From: Nocardia sp. NBC_01329
Lineage (GTDB): Bacteria > Actinomycetota > Actinomycetes > Mycobacteriales > Mycobacteriaceae
NCBI RefSeq assembly: GCF_035956715.1
Contig: NZ_CP108381.1
Location: 2,790,001 to 2,854,000, forward strand
Direction: 5' to 3'
DNA length: 64,000 nt
The translations under genes were made by a program, and so were the position numbers. Every line of letters begins with the position of its first letter. Positions within the stretch are counted from its first letter, which is position 1. Below, piece after piece: positions 50,434 through 58,591 of this stretch. Below the pieces are notes generated by a model, which was given only the letters and a program-made list of their open reading frames with translations, was not told the origin of the DNA and searched no databases.

Positions 50434-51123
50434 ATGGGAATCGACTACACGAAGAAATCCGGGCCGTCGGGGCCGCCGCGCACGAGCGGTGGCTCTGCGG
50501 CCGGCCCGGCCAAGTTGACCTTGACCAAGACCGAGCGCCGGGTCGACCTCGCCAAGAGAGGTGAGCGCCAGGGTGTGATGCGGGTGAACCTGAACTGGAC
50601 GAACCCACAGCCCGCGCAGAAGAAGACCGGATTCTTCGCCAAACTGCTCGGCGTCGGCGGCGGAGTCGATCTGGACCTGGGCTGTCTCTACGAACTGGCG
50701 GACGGCTCCACGGGTGTCATCCAGGCGCTGGGCCGGAGCTACGGCGACGCGCACAAGCCTCCGTACATCGCCCTGGACCGCGACGATCGCACCGGCGCGG
50801 TGTCCGGTGGCGAGAACCTGCACATCAATCTCGCCGATCCTGCGGCGTTCCGCCGGATCCTGATCTTCGCGATGATCTACGAGGGCGCGCCGAACTGGGC
50901 GGCGGTGGACGGCGTGGTCACCATGTTCCCGACATCCGGGCCGCAGGTCGAGGTGCGGTTGGATTCGGCTGTCGATGGGGCCCGTATCTGCGCGGTCGCG
51001 TTGCTGACCGCTGCCGATGGTGGCCTGACCGTGCAACGCGAGGTCGAATACATCAGCGGTAGCCAAGCCGATCTCGATCGCGCCTACCAGTGGAATATGC
51101 GCTGGGCGGCGGGCCGCAAGTAG
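50434..51123 (+). CDS. TerA-like tellurium-resistance family protein
   Basis: A 229-residue TerD-superfamily protein with an N-terminal low-complexity stretch (about 1-35), then VDLAKRGERQGVMRVNLNWT, GVDLDLGCLYELADGSTGVI and IYEGAPNWAAVDGVV. This is the TerA-type variant that commonly accompanies terD. It begins 15 bases after terD stops, so they are one operon. Confidence 0.85.
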   Translation: MGIDYTKKSGPSGPPRTSGGSAAGPAKLTLTKTERRVDLAKRGERQGVMRVNLNWTNPQPAQKKTGFFAKLLGVGGGVDLDLGCLYELADGSTGVIQALGRSYGDAHKPPYIALDRDDRTGAVSGGENLHINLADPAAFRRILIFAMIYEGAPNWAAVDGVVTMFPTSGPQVEVRLDSAVDGARICAVALLTAADGGLTVQREVEYISGSQADLDRAYQWNMRWAAGRK

Positions 51124-51272
51124 CGCGACGGCCACCACGCGGCCGACCGATGGACCCTTACCGCTCCCCCGCAGAGAGAGCTCATGAAACGCGCATCGCG
51201 CAAACGAAAACATCGACAGCCCGGCTCGACCACTGACGACCGCCCTCCCCGATTACCGGCCGGGGTGCGACC

Positions 51273-52697
51273 GTGCTGACCGTCCTCAACATCCTCGCAG
51301 GCATCGGCATCGTCGTACTCATCACGGCGTTCACCGGGTATTTCGTCGCCCAGGAATTCGCCTTCATGGCCGTGGACCGATCCAGGCTGAAAGCACGGGC
51401 TACCGGCGGCGACAAGGCGGCCGCCCGGGCACTGCGAGTCACTCGCCGGACCTCGTTCATGCTTTCCGGCGCGCAGCTCGGCATCACGGTCACCGGGCTG
51501 CTCGTCGGATATGTCGCCGAACCGCTCATCGGCCGCGGGCTCGGCGAGCTGCTGGGCGGAGCCGGGGTGCCCACTGCGGCCGGGGCGGCCACCGGCGCGG
51601 TACTGGCGATCGCGTTTTCCACCCTGGTGCAGATGTTGTTCGGGGAACTGGTGCCGAAGAACCTGGCCATCGCCCGCCCCGAACCGGTGGCCCGGCGACT
51701 GGCCGCGTCGACGACGGCGTATCTGAAATTCTTCGGGTGGTTGATCCGATTGTTCGACCGATCGTCGAATGTGTTGCTACGCGTGCTGCGTATCGAACCG
51801 GTGCACGATGTCGAGCATTCGGCCACACCTCGCGACCTCGAACATATCGTCGCGGCGTCCCGTGATTCCGGGGAACTGCCCGCCGAATTGTCCACACTGC
51901 TCGACCGTATCCTCGACTTCCCGACCAGTACCGCCGAGCATGCCATGGTCCCGCGCGCGCGGGTCGACACCGTCCATATCGACGACCCTGTGCACGAGGT
52001 ACTCGCCCGGATGCGGACAGGCCATACGCGCTATCCGGTCGTCGGTGAATCCAGCGACGATCTGCGCGGAGTGATCCACCTCCACGACCTGATCGACGGC
52101 CGCCCCACCGGCACCGCCGCCACCCGGCTGCGGCCCGCGGTCCTGGTGCCGGAATCCCTGCCGCTACCCGAAGTGGTGGACCGGCTCGGCGCCGACCGTG
52201 AGGAGATGGCACTGGTCGTCGACGAATACGGTGGTTTCGCGGGCATCGTGACGGTCGAGGATATCGCCGAGGAACTCGTCGGTGAGATCGCCGACGAGCA
52301 CGACCCGGGCGTCGCCGCGGATATCGTCGCCGAGGGCGACGGCTGGCTGATGGCCGGGGCCGTCCATCTGGACGAGGCCGAACGCTGCCTCGGGATCACC
52401 CTGCCAAGCGGCGATCACGAAACCCTCGCCGGACTGGTCATCAGCGCGTTCGGCGGACTTCCCGAGGCCGGTGACCGCGTCCGCATCGCCTTGCGAACCG
52501 ACATCGCCGAATACCTCGACGATCCGGCGCGGCCCGCACGCACCCTGCTCGCCGAGGTCCGGCGGGTCGACAAACATGTTCCCTCGTCGGTGTTCGTCAC
52601 GGTCCGGACCGCGCCGGAAGACCGCAGCACGGAAGAGTGCGGCACAGAAGACAGCGGCACCGAAGACAGCGGCATGGAGGACAGCGGTGATGAGTAA
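51273..52697 (+). CDS. CNNM/CorC-HlyC-type membrane protein with CBS pair
   Basis: A 474-residue protein. The N-terminal CNNM (DUF21) domain has about four membrane segments with the motif SGAQLGITVTGLLVGYVAEP and ELVPKNLAI. A CBS-domain pair follows (PRARVDTVHIDDPVHEVLAR, then DEYGGFAGIVTVEDI), then a CorC/HlyC-type C-terminal domain. These proteins are linked to magnesium or cobalt efflux. The tail carries short repeats of TEDSG. GTG start at 51273. Followed by a second family member with an 8-base overlap. Confidence 0.9.
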   Translation: MLTVLNILAGIGIVVLITAFTGYFVAQEFAFMAVDRSRLKARATGGDKAAARALRVTRRTSFMLSGAQLGITVTGLLVGYVAEPLIGRGLGELLGGAGVPTAAGAATGAVLAIAFSTLVQMLFGELVPKNLAIARPEPVARRLAASTTAYLKFFGWLIRLFDRSSNVLLRVLRIEPVHDVEHSATPRDLEHIVAASRDSGELPAELSTLLDRILDFPTSTAEHAMVPRARVDTVHIDDPVHEVLARMRTGHTRYPVVGESSDDLRGVIHLHDLIDGRPTGTAATRLRPAVLVPESLPLPEVVDRLGADREEMALVVDEYGGFAGIVTVEDIAEELVGEIADEHDPGVAADIVAEGDGWLMAGAVHLDEAERCLGITLPSGDHETLAGLVISAFGGLPEAGDRVRIALRTDIAEYLDDPARPARTLLAEVRRVDKHVPSSVFVTVRTAPEDRSTEECGTEDSGTEDSGMEDSGDE

Positions 52698-53727
52698 CCC
52701 CTGGGTCGTCGCGGCGATCACGATCGGCTTGATCGCCGCCAGCGCCTTCTTCGTCGCGGTCGAGTTCGCACTCATCGCCGCCCGCCGGCACCGGCTCGAG
52801 GACGCCGCCGAAACCAGTAGCGCCGCCCGCGCGGCACTACGCAGCTCTTCGGAACTGTCGGTGCTGCTGGCCGGCTCCCAACTCGGAATCACGGTATGCA
52901 CCCTCGCGCTGGGCGCGGTCACCAAACCCGCCGTGCACCACTGGCTCACACCGCTGTTCGAAAATCTCGGTGCCCCGCTCTGGGCCGCCGACGTCCTCGG
53001 ATTCGTCCTCGCGCTGATCGTGGTGACATTCCTGCATCTCGTCGTCGGTGAGATGGCACCCAAATCCTGGGCGATCGCACATCCGGAAAAATCGGCCACG
53101 ATCCTGGCCATTCCCATGCGCGCGTTCATGTGGTTCACCCGGCCGCTGCTCACCGCACTCAACAGCGCCGCCGACCGGTGCCTGCGCGCGGTGGGGGTCA
53201 CGCCGGCCGGTGAGGTCGAATCCGGACAGGATCCCGCCACACTGCGCCATCTCGTCGAACACTCCGCGACCATGGGCACCCTCGACGAGCGGTATCACGG
53301 CAACCTCATCAGCGCCCTCGAACTCGAACAGCTCACCGTCGCCGATATCGTCCGTGCGGATTCCCGCCCCGGCGCCGTCGCCCCGGACGCCGGACCCCGA
53401 GCGATCCAGGCGATTTCACGCGAGACCGGGCACCTGCGCCTGCTCGTCCGCGACGGCGAGCGGATCGACGGCTTCCTGCACGTACGCGACAGCCTCCAGG
53501 GCGAACCGGGCATCACCGCGCGGCGGCTCATGCGGCCGGTACTGACCCTGGAGACCACGACCAAGGTGTACGAAGCACTACGCACGATGCGGGAAACCCG
53601 CAGCCACCTCGCCGTGGTCAGTGCCCCCGGCGACACCACACCCATCGGACTGATCACCATCACCGATGTTCTCCAGCGCCTCCTGCCCCGGCCCGCCACC
53701 GGGCAGGCGATGACCACGCTCGACTGA
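52690..53727 (+). CDS. CNNM-type membrane protein, second of a pair
   Basis: A 345-residue CNNM protein: FFVAVEFALIAARRHRLED, then LLAGSQLGITVCTLALGAVT and EMAPKSWAIAHPEKSA, followed by a degenerate CBS pair (TTPIGLITITDVLQRLL). It lacks the CorC/HlyC domain of its partner. The ATG at 52690 lies inside the previous gene's last codons. Tandem CNNM genes are common in actinobacteria and may form a heteromer; that is inference. Confidence 0.88.
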   Translation: MSNPWVVAAITIGLIAASAFFVAVEFALIAARRHRLEDAAETSSAARAALRSSSELSVLLAGSQLGITVCTLALGAVTKPAVHHWLTPLFENLGAPLWAADVLGFVLALIVVTFLHLVVGEMAPKSWAIAHPEKSATILAIPMRAFMWFTRPLLTALNSAADRCLRAVGVTPAGEVESGQDPATLRHLVEHSATMGTLDERYHGNLISALELEQLTVADIVRADSRPGAVAPDAGPRAIQAISRETGHLRLLVRDGERIDGFLHVRDSLQGEPGITARRLMRPVLTLETTTKVYEALRTMRETRSHLAVVSAPGDTTPIGLITITDVLQRLLPRPATGQAMTTLD

Positions 53728-53871
53728 GTACTCGCACCGAGCATCTCGACAAGATATGGCGACTCCCAGTGCCCGGCCCGGCGGACGATCGAGATCAGGC
53801 GACCGGCACGCACCTGGCCGCCAGGGGTTTCCGGCGACCGGGTGCGGGTACTCGGCGATTGTGTCCACGCA

Positions 53872-55146
53872 TCACGGTATGACGACCGCGCCCATCAGCG
53901 GTGCCGGTTCGTCGGCCCAGCGGTGCCCGGATTCACGCGGGGTGATCGCTTGATCGGCCCAGGCGGCGAGGAGCAGCGCGACTTTGCCGTGCATGATGGT
54001 GCGCAGGCGATCGAACGAGTTCTGTGGGGTGTCATCCACTTCTCCGAGCAGCAGCCACCACGCCCAGGCCACCGCCCCGGCGTTCGCGACGAAGTCCGGC
54101 AGTACCGGGATGCCGCGCGCGGCGAGCATCGTCTCGGCTTCCGGTGTGGTGGCGGCGTTCGCGGCCTCGACGATGATCCGGGCGCGGACATCGAACGAGT
54201 TGTCGGGTGTGATCGCGTAGGAGATCGCCGCCGGGACCAGGATATCCACCTCGGCGGACATGATCGCGGCGCGCGGCAACTGCTCGATGCCGGCGGGCAG
54301 CCGGGAACGGTCGATCTCGCCGAAACCGTCGCGCAGATCCAGCAGCACGGGAATGTCGAGACCCTCGGCGCAGTGCAGGGTACCGGCGGCATCTGCCACA
54401 GTGGTGACCTTCATCCCGGCCTCGTACAGGTAGTAGGCGGCAGCCCCGCCCATGGTGCCGACGCCCTGGATCGCGACGGTGGTCGCGGCGGGGACCTGAC
54501 CCCACCAGACCGCGGCAGCCAGGCAGGCGTGGGCGACCCCGTAACCGCCGATCACGTCACCGAGCAAGAAACCACCCTCGACCGCCGCGTCCAGCCCGCG
54601 ACGGACCCGCTCCAGCGTCGCGGCCGGATCGTCGGCGCGCCGGATCGCGGCGTGATAGCTCTGACCCAGGCCGAGCTTCTCGAAGACCTCGTCGATCAGA
54701 TGCTGCGGCACCCCCAGGTCCTCGGCAGTTACCCAGTGCGAGTCGATCCAGGGGCGCATGGCCTCGCAGAACCGTTCCAGCACCTCGACGGCGCGCGGAT
54801 CCTTGGGGTCGAAATCGATCCCGCCCTTGGCGCCTCCGATCGGCAGGTCGAAGGTCGCGGTCTTGTTGGCCATACCGCGAGCCAGATCCTCGACCTCGGT
54901 CACCGTGCAGCCGGACCGCATCCGGGTGCCGCCGGTGGCGAGACCGCCGCGCAGTGTGTGGACGACAAGATATCCGACCGCGCCCGTGATCGAGTCCGTC
55001 CACTGCAGGCGCATATACGGCTCGGAACGACGGAGCGCGGGGGTGAGCGTCACTGCCGCCGGTGCGGCCGGAACAGCCGGTGCGACCGGAACAGCTTGCG
55101 CGGTAACTTGTGCGGCGCCTCCGGCCGGTTCCTGCATCATCGTCAT
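53872..55146 (-). CDS. Glu/Leu/Phe/Val dehydrogenase family enzyme
   Basis: A 424-residue amino-acid dehydrogenase. After a Pro/Ala/Val-rich N-terminus, the catalytic region contains MRLQWTDSITGAVGYLVVHT, GGTRMRSGC, the lysine motif GGAKGGIDFDP and the NAD-binding GVGTMGGAAAYYLYEAG. PDFVANAGAVAWAW is also typical. It would catalyse reversible NAD-dependent oxidative deamination; which amino acid is not fixed by sequence alone. The ATG at 55146 follows GGAGGTGG. Divergent from a LysR gene. Confidence 0.9.
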   Translation of the reverse strand: MTMMQEPAGGAAQVTAQAVPVAPAVPAAPAAVTLTPALRRSEPYMRLQWTDSITGAVGYLVVHTLRGGLATGGTRMRSGCTVTEVEDLARGMANKTATFDLPIGGAKGGIDFDPKDPRAVEVLERFCEAMRPWIDSHWVTAEDLGVPQHLIDEVFEKLGLGQSYHAAIRRADDPAATLERVRRGLDAAVEGGFLLGDVIGGYGVAHACLAAAVWWGQVPAATTVAIQGVGTMGGAAAYYLYEAGMKVTTVADAAGTLHCAEGLDIPVLLDLRDGFGEIDRSRLPAGIEQLPRAAIMSAEVDILVPAAISYAITPDNSFDVRARIIVEAANAATTPEAETMLAARGIPVLPDFVANAGAVAWAWWLLLGEVDDTPQNSFDRLRTIMHGKVALLLAAWADQAITPRESGHRWADEPAPLMGAVVIP

Positions 55147-55380
55147 GGCGAACCACCTCCTCTTCGTGTTCGTGCCGGACACACCATCACCCAAGGAGAA
55201 ACGCCGAGTCGCGTGATCCCCTGTTCGGACCACGTCGTCCCCGGCCGATGGCTCGATCCCGGTCCAACCAGCCTGCATTCGTACCCGACCGCGCGTCTAT
55301 TAACGGTTCGTTGACGGCAGTGTTCAGCGTTCCTGCACAACACTCGGCCGTGACGACACCGAACGCCTAGGCTCATTGAC

Positions 55381-56379
55381 ATGGATCTGTCGCTGGCCCG
55401 GCTACGAATGTTGCGTGAGCTGCATCGACGCGGCACGGTCACGGCAACCGCGACCGCGCTGCACTACACCGCCTCGGCGGTGTCCCAGCAGCTCGCGCAA
55501 CTGGAACGCGATGTCGGCACCCGGCTTTTCGAGCGACGGGGGCGCCGGCTACAACTCACCGATCTCGGAGTGCTGCTCGCCGAGCATGCCGAGGAGATAC
55601 TCGCCTCGGTCGAGCGCGCGACCCAGGCGCTCGAGGACGCCGGGGAAACAATGTCCGCCACCGTCACCGCCGGTGTCTGGGCCTCAGTGGCGTCCGGCCT
55701 GCTACCGGATGCGTTGACCACACTCGCACGCACCCACCCCGGTATCTCGGTGCGCACGCGGGAACTCGCGCCGGAGGCGACCGCCGCGGCGGTCCGCGAC
55801 GGGGCACTCGACCTATCCTTCGTTCTCGACTACTCGAACTACCAGATGACCTGGGACAGCGGTCTGGAACGCGCGGTCATCGCCGTCGAACGAATCTATG
55901 CCGCCGTCCCGCCCGGGGCGGTCCCGACGCCCATTGTCACCCTGGCCGAACTGGCCGAACATCCATGGATACTCGCGCCCGCGCGCTCGCATTTCGGGCA
56001 TGCCGCCCGGCTGGCGTTCCAATCGGTAGGAATAGGACCGCGGATCGACCACGAGGTCGAGGAGCAGGCGACCGCGATGGCGATGGTGGCGTCCGGCCTC
56101 GGCGTCACGCTCGTCTCCGACCTGGGCTTGGCGCTCCGGCCACCCGGAGTGGATATCGTCGCACTCGGCGACGTGCTCACCCGGACCGTCTCGCTGGCCT
56201 ACCGCACCAACACGGCGCGGCGGGCGGCGTTGCTGCTCGTCGTCGACGCGATCCGGACCACGGCGGCCGAGAAAGGCCTGGGCGCCGATACCACACCGAC
56301 GGCCGTGGCCGGCGCGGAACCTGTTCCGCCCCAGGCCGAAATATTCGATCCGGCAACCAAGGGCCCCCGTATCGGCTGA
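55381..56379 (+). CDS. LysR-family transcriptional regulator
   Basis: A 332-residue LysR protein with an N-terminal winged helix (LARLRMLRELHRRGTVTATA, then TASAVSQQLAQLERDVGTRL) and a periplasmic-binding-like effector domain (ISVRTRELAPEATAAAVRDG, DLSFVLDYS). The divergent amino-acid dehydrogenase gene is its likely target. The 234-base gap should contain a T-N11-A operator, which I did not locate with confidence. Confidence 0.92.
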   Translation: MDLSLARLRMLRELHRRGTVTATATALHYTASAVSQQLAQLERDVGTRLFERRGRRLQLTDLGVLLAEHAEEILASVERATQALEDAGETMSATVTAGVWASVASGLLPDALTTLARTHPGISVRTRELAPEATAAAVRDGALDLSFVLDYSNYQMTWDSGLERAVIAVERIYAAVPPGAVPTPIVTLAELAEHPWILAPARSHFGHAARLAFQSVGIGPRIDHEVEEQATAMAMVASGLGVTLVSDLGLALRPPGVDIVALGDVLTRTVSLAYRTNTARRAALLLVVDAIRTTAAEKGLGADTTPTAVAGAEPVPPQAEIFDPATKGPRIG

Positions 56380-56500
56380 TCGCCGCGCACCCACCGCAAG
56401 CACCCGAATCGACGCGCCCGGCACGTTCGGGCATCTCCGCTCGTGGTCGCGGAGTACGCTCGCACGCGTCGGCGTGGCGGTGACTACCTGGAGGTCGGCG

Positions 56501-57598
56501 ATGGATGTTCTACTCGGAATCGGGACCCGTAAAGGTCTGTTCCTGGCGCGTAGCAGAGACGGCCGGTCGAGCTGGGAGGTGAGTCGACCTGGGTTCGCAG
56601 TGGCCGATGTGAAGGCATTGGCGATCGATACCCGCCGGCCGCGGCCGCGGGTCCTGGCCGGAGTACTGGACAGCCATTTCGGCCCGACCATGGTCACCAG
56701 CGATGATCTCGGCGAAACGTGGAGCGAGCCGGACGACGCTCCGCTGGCATTCCCCGCGGATACCGAGGCGGCGTTACAGGGTGTCTGGCAGATCGCGCCC
56801 GCGACCGCGGCCGAACCGGATGTGGTGTACGCGGGTGCCGAGCCGTCGGCCCTGTTCCGCTCCTCCGACGGCGGGCGGACATTCGAACTGGTCAGGGGGC
56901 TGTGGGAACATCCGCACCGGACCGAATGGACGCCGGGCGGCGGCGGGCTCGCACTGCACACGGTCATCCCGCACCCGGCGGATACGCAGCGGATCGCCGT
57001 GGCCATATCCACCGGCGGGGTCTATCAGACCACCGACGGCGGAGCGTCCTGGAAGCCGACGAACAAGGGAGTCACCGCCGATTTCATGCCCGGCGAACTG
57101 CCGGAGTGGGGACAGTGCGTGCACAAGGTCGCCATGGACGCGGGTACCCCGAGCACGATGTATCTGCAGAACCACGGTGGTGTGTTCCGCACCGTCGACG
57201 ACGGCGCGAGCTGGCAGTCCATCGACGGTGGGCTGCCGGCGTCCAACTTCGGTTTCCCCATCGTCGCGCACCCGCGCCGCCCCGGCGTGATCTACACCTT
57301 CCCGCTGGTCGCGGATATGGAGCGGTTCCGCTTTCCACCCGATGCCGAATGCGCGGTCTACCGCAGTACCGATGCCGGTGAAAGCTGGTCGGCGCAGACC
57401 CAGGGGCTCCCGCGGACGCCGTTCTGGGCGGCCGTCATGCGCGACGCCATGTGTTCCGACGATGCCGACCCGACCGGAATCTACTTCGGCACCCGCAACG
57501 GTGAGGTCTACTGCAGCGCCGACGAGGGCGAGCACTGGCAGCTGGTTGCCGACAAACTGCCGGATGTGCTGTGCGTGCGCGCCCGGGTCATCGGATAA
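56501..57598 (+). CDS. BNR/WD40-like beta-propeller (sialidase-fold) protein
   Basis: A 365-residue propeller built from Asp-box repeats: TSDDLGETWS, SSDGGRTFEL, TTDGGASWKP, TVDDGASWQS, STDAGESWSA and SADEGEHWQL. No signal peptide is visible, so it is cytoplasmic. It lacks the sialidase Arg triad context, so enzymatic activity is doubtful. The ATG at 56501 follows GGAGG. The ThiS-like gene starts 4 bases after its stop, a coupling that suggests joint function. Confidence 0.85.
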   Translation: MDVLLGIGTRKGLFLARSRDGRSSWEVSRPGFAVADVKALAIDTRRPRPRVLAGVLDSHFGPTMVTSDDLGETWSEPDDAPLAFPADTEAALQGVWQIAPATAAEPDVVYAGAEPSALFRSSDGGRTFELVRGLWEHPHRTEWTPGGGGLALHTVIPHPADTQRIAVAISTGGVYQTTDGGASWKPTNKGVTADFMPGELPEWGQCVHKVAMDAGTPSTMYLQNHGGVFRTVDDGASWQSIDGGLPASNFGFPIVAHPRRPGVIYTFPLVADMERFRFPPDAECAVYRSTDAGESWSAQTQGLPRTPFWAAVMRDAMCSDDADPTGIYFGTRNGEVYCSADEGEHWQLVADKLPDVLCVRARVIG

Positions 57599-57602
57599 CA
57601 CC

Positions 57603-57875
57603 GTGGCCTGCGTGCGTCTGCCGTCCGCGCTGCGGACCTATGTCGGTGGCGAGCGGGAACTCGATGTCGACGGCGCGACCCTGAGCGAGGTGCTCGACGT
57701 TCTCCGCGAGCGGTCACCCGCGCTCGAACGCCGCCTTCGCGACGAGAGCGGAGCATTACGCCGCTACGTCAACTTCTATGTCGACGGCGACGAATGCCGG
57801 ATGTTGCGGGGCTCTGACACACCGCTCGGGGCCGGTACGGAGGTCATGATCATCCCCTCGGTCGCCGGTGGGTGA
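57603..57875 (+). CDS. ThiS/MoaD-family ubiquitin-like protein
   Basis: A 90-residue beta-grasp protein: VRLPSALRTYVGGERELDVD at the N-terminus and the C-terminal SVAGG, whose Gly-Gly can be adenylated and charged with sulfur by E1-like enzymes. VNFYVDGDECRMLRGSDTPL is typical of MoaD-like members. It follows the BNR-propeller gene by 4 bases; no molybdopterin or thiamine genes are near, so it may serve a different sulfur-carrier or protein-modification role. Confidence 0.88.
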   Translation: MACVRLPSALRTYVGGERELDVDGATLSEVLDVLRERSPALERRLRDESGALRRYVNFYVDGDECRMLRGSDTPLGAGTEVMIIPSVAGG

Positions 57876-57905
57876 TTCGGCCGAACCCGAAGTAGCACCG
57901 CGGTG

Positions 57906-58496
57906 CTACCCGCCGGATCGCCGCCGGTCCTCCGGAACGCTGTCCGCCGCCACACGGAGACCGCGGAACTCGGTGGCCAACGCGTCCAGGGTGTAATGGG
58001 CGTTGAGGCCGCTGGGGTTCGGCAGTACCCATACCTCCGTGGCATCGAACGAATCCGGTTGGCGCCCGACGGTCGTGCGTGGTCGGCCGAACGCGGTCCG
58101 GTAGGCGCCCAGGCCGAGGACCGCGAGGATCCGCGGCCGGTGCCGGGCCACCCGTTCGGCGAGAGCTCGTCCGCCGTCGCGCAACTCCGCCGCGGTCAGC
58201 TCGTCCGCTTTCGCGGTCGTACGGGGCACCACGTTCGTGATGCCCAGTCCCAACCCGAGTAGATCGTCCTGCTCGTCCGGCCGGAACAGTCGCGGCGTGA
58301 ACCCCGATCGGAACAGTGCGGGCCAGAAACGGTTTCCGGGCCGGGCGAAATGGTGCCCGGTCGCCCCGGACCACAGTCCCGGGTTGATCCCGCAGAACAG
58401 CACACGCAGATCCGGTGCCAGCACATCGGCAATGGTCTTCCCACCCGCGGCCGCCAGGTCCGCGGGGGTGGGACGGTATGCAGCGGATCGGCCCAT
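57906..58496 (-). CDS. mug: G/U mismatch-specific DNA glycosylase
   Basis: A 196-residue uracil-DNA glycosylase-superfamily protein of the Mug type with the catalytic loop CGINPGLWSGATGHHFARPG and the second loop LPNPSGLNAHYT. It removes uracil or thymine opposite guanine. The ATG at 58496 is used; the open frame upstream overlaps the CAR 3' end and is not supported. It ends 30 bases from the convergent ThiS-like stop. Confidence 0.93.
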   Translation of the reverse strand: MGRSAAYRPTPADLAAAGGKTIADVLAPDLRVLFCGINPGLWSGATGHHFARPGNRFWPALFRSGFTPRLFRPDEQDDLLGLGLGITNVVPRTTAKADELTAAELRDGGRALAERVARHRPRILAVLGLGAYRTAFGRPRTTVGRQPDSFDATEVWVLPNPSGLNAHYTLDALATEFRGLRVAADSVPEDRRRSGG

Positions 58497-58591
58497 CCGC
58501 CCAGTCTGCCAGTGGCCGGACAGCCGTGTTCTCGACCCGGACCCGGACCCCCTCGGCGCTGAGTACGTTATCCAACGATCACGCCCGCCCA

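Noticed and set aside
49843..51123. TerD/TerA pair as part of a phage-defence or prophage island
   Set aside because: Only two ter genes are present, with no terC, terZ, kinase or integrase; base composition matches the surroundings.
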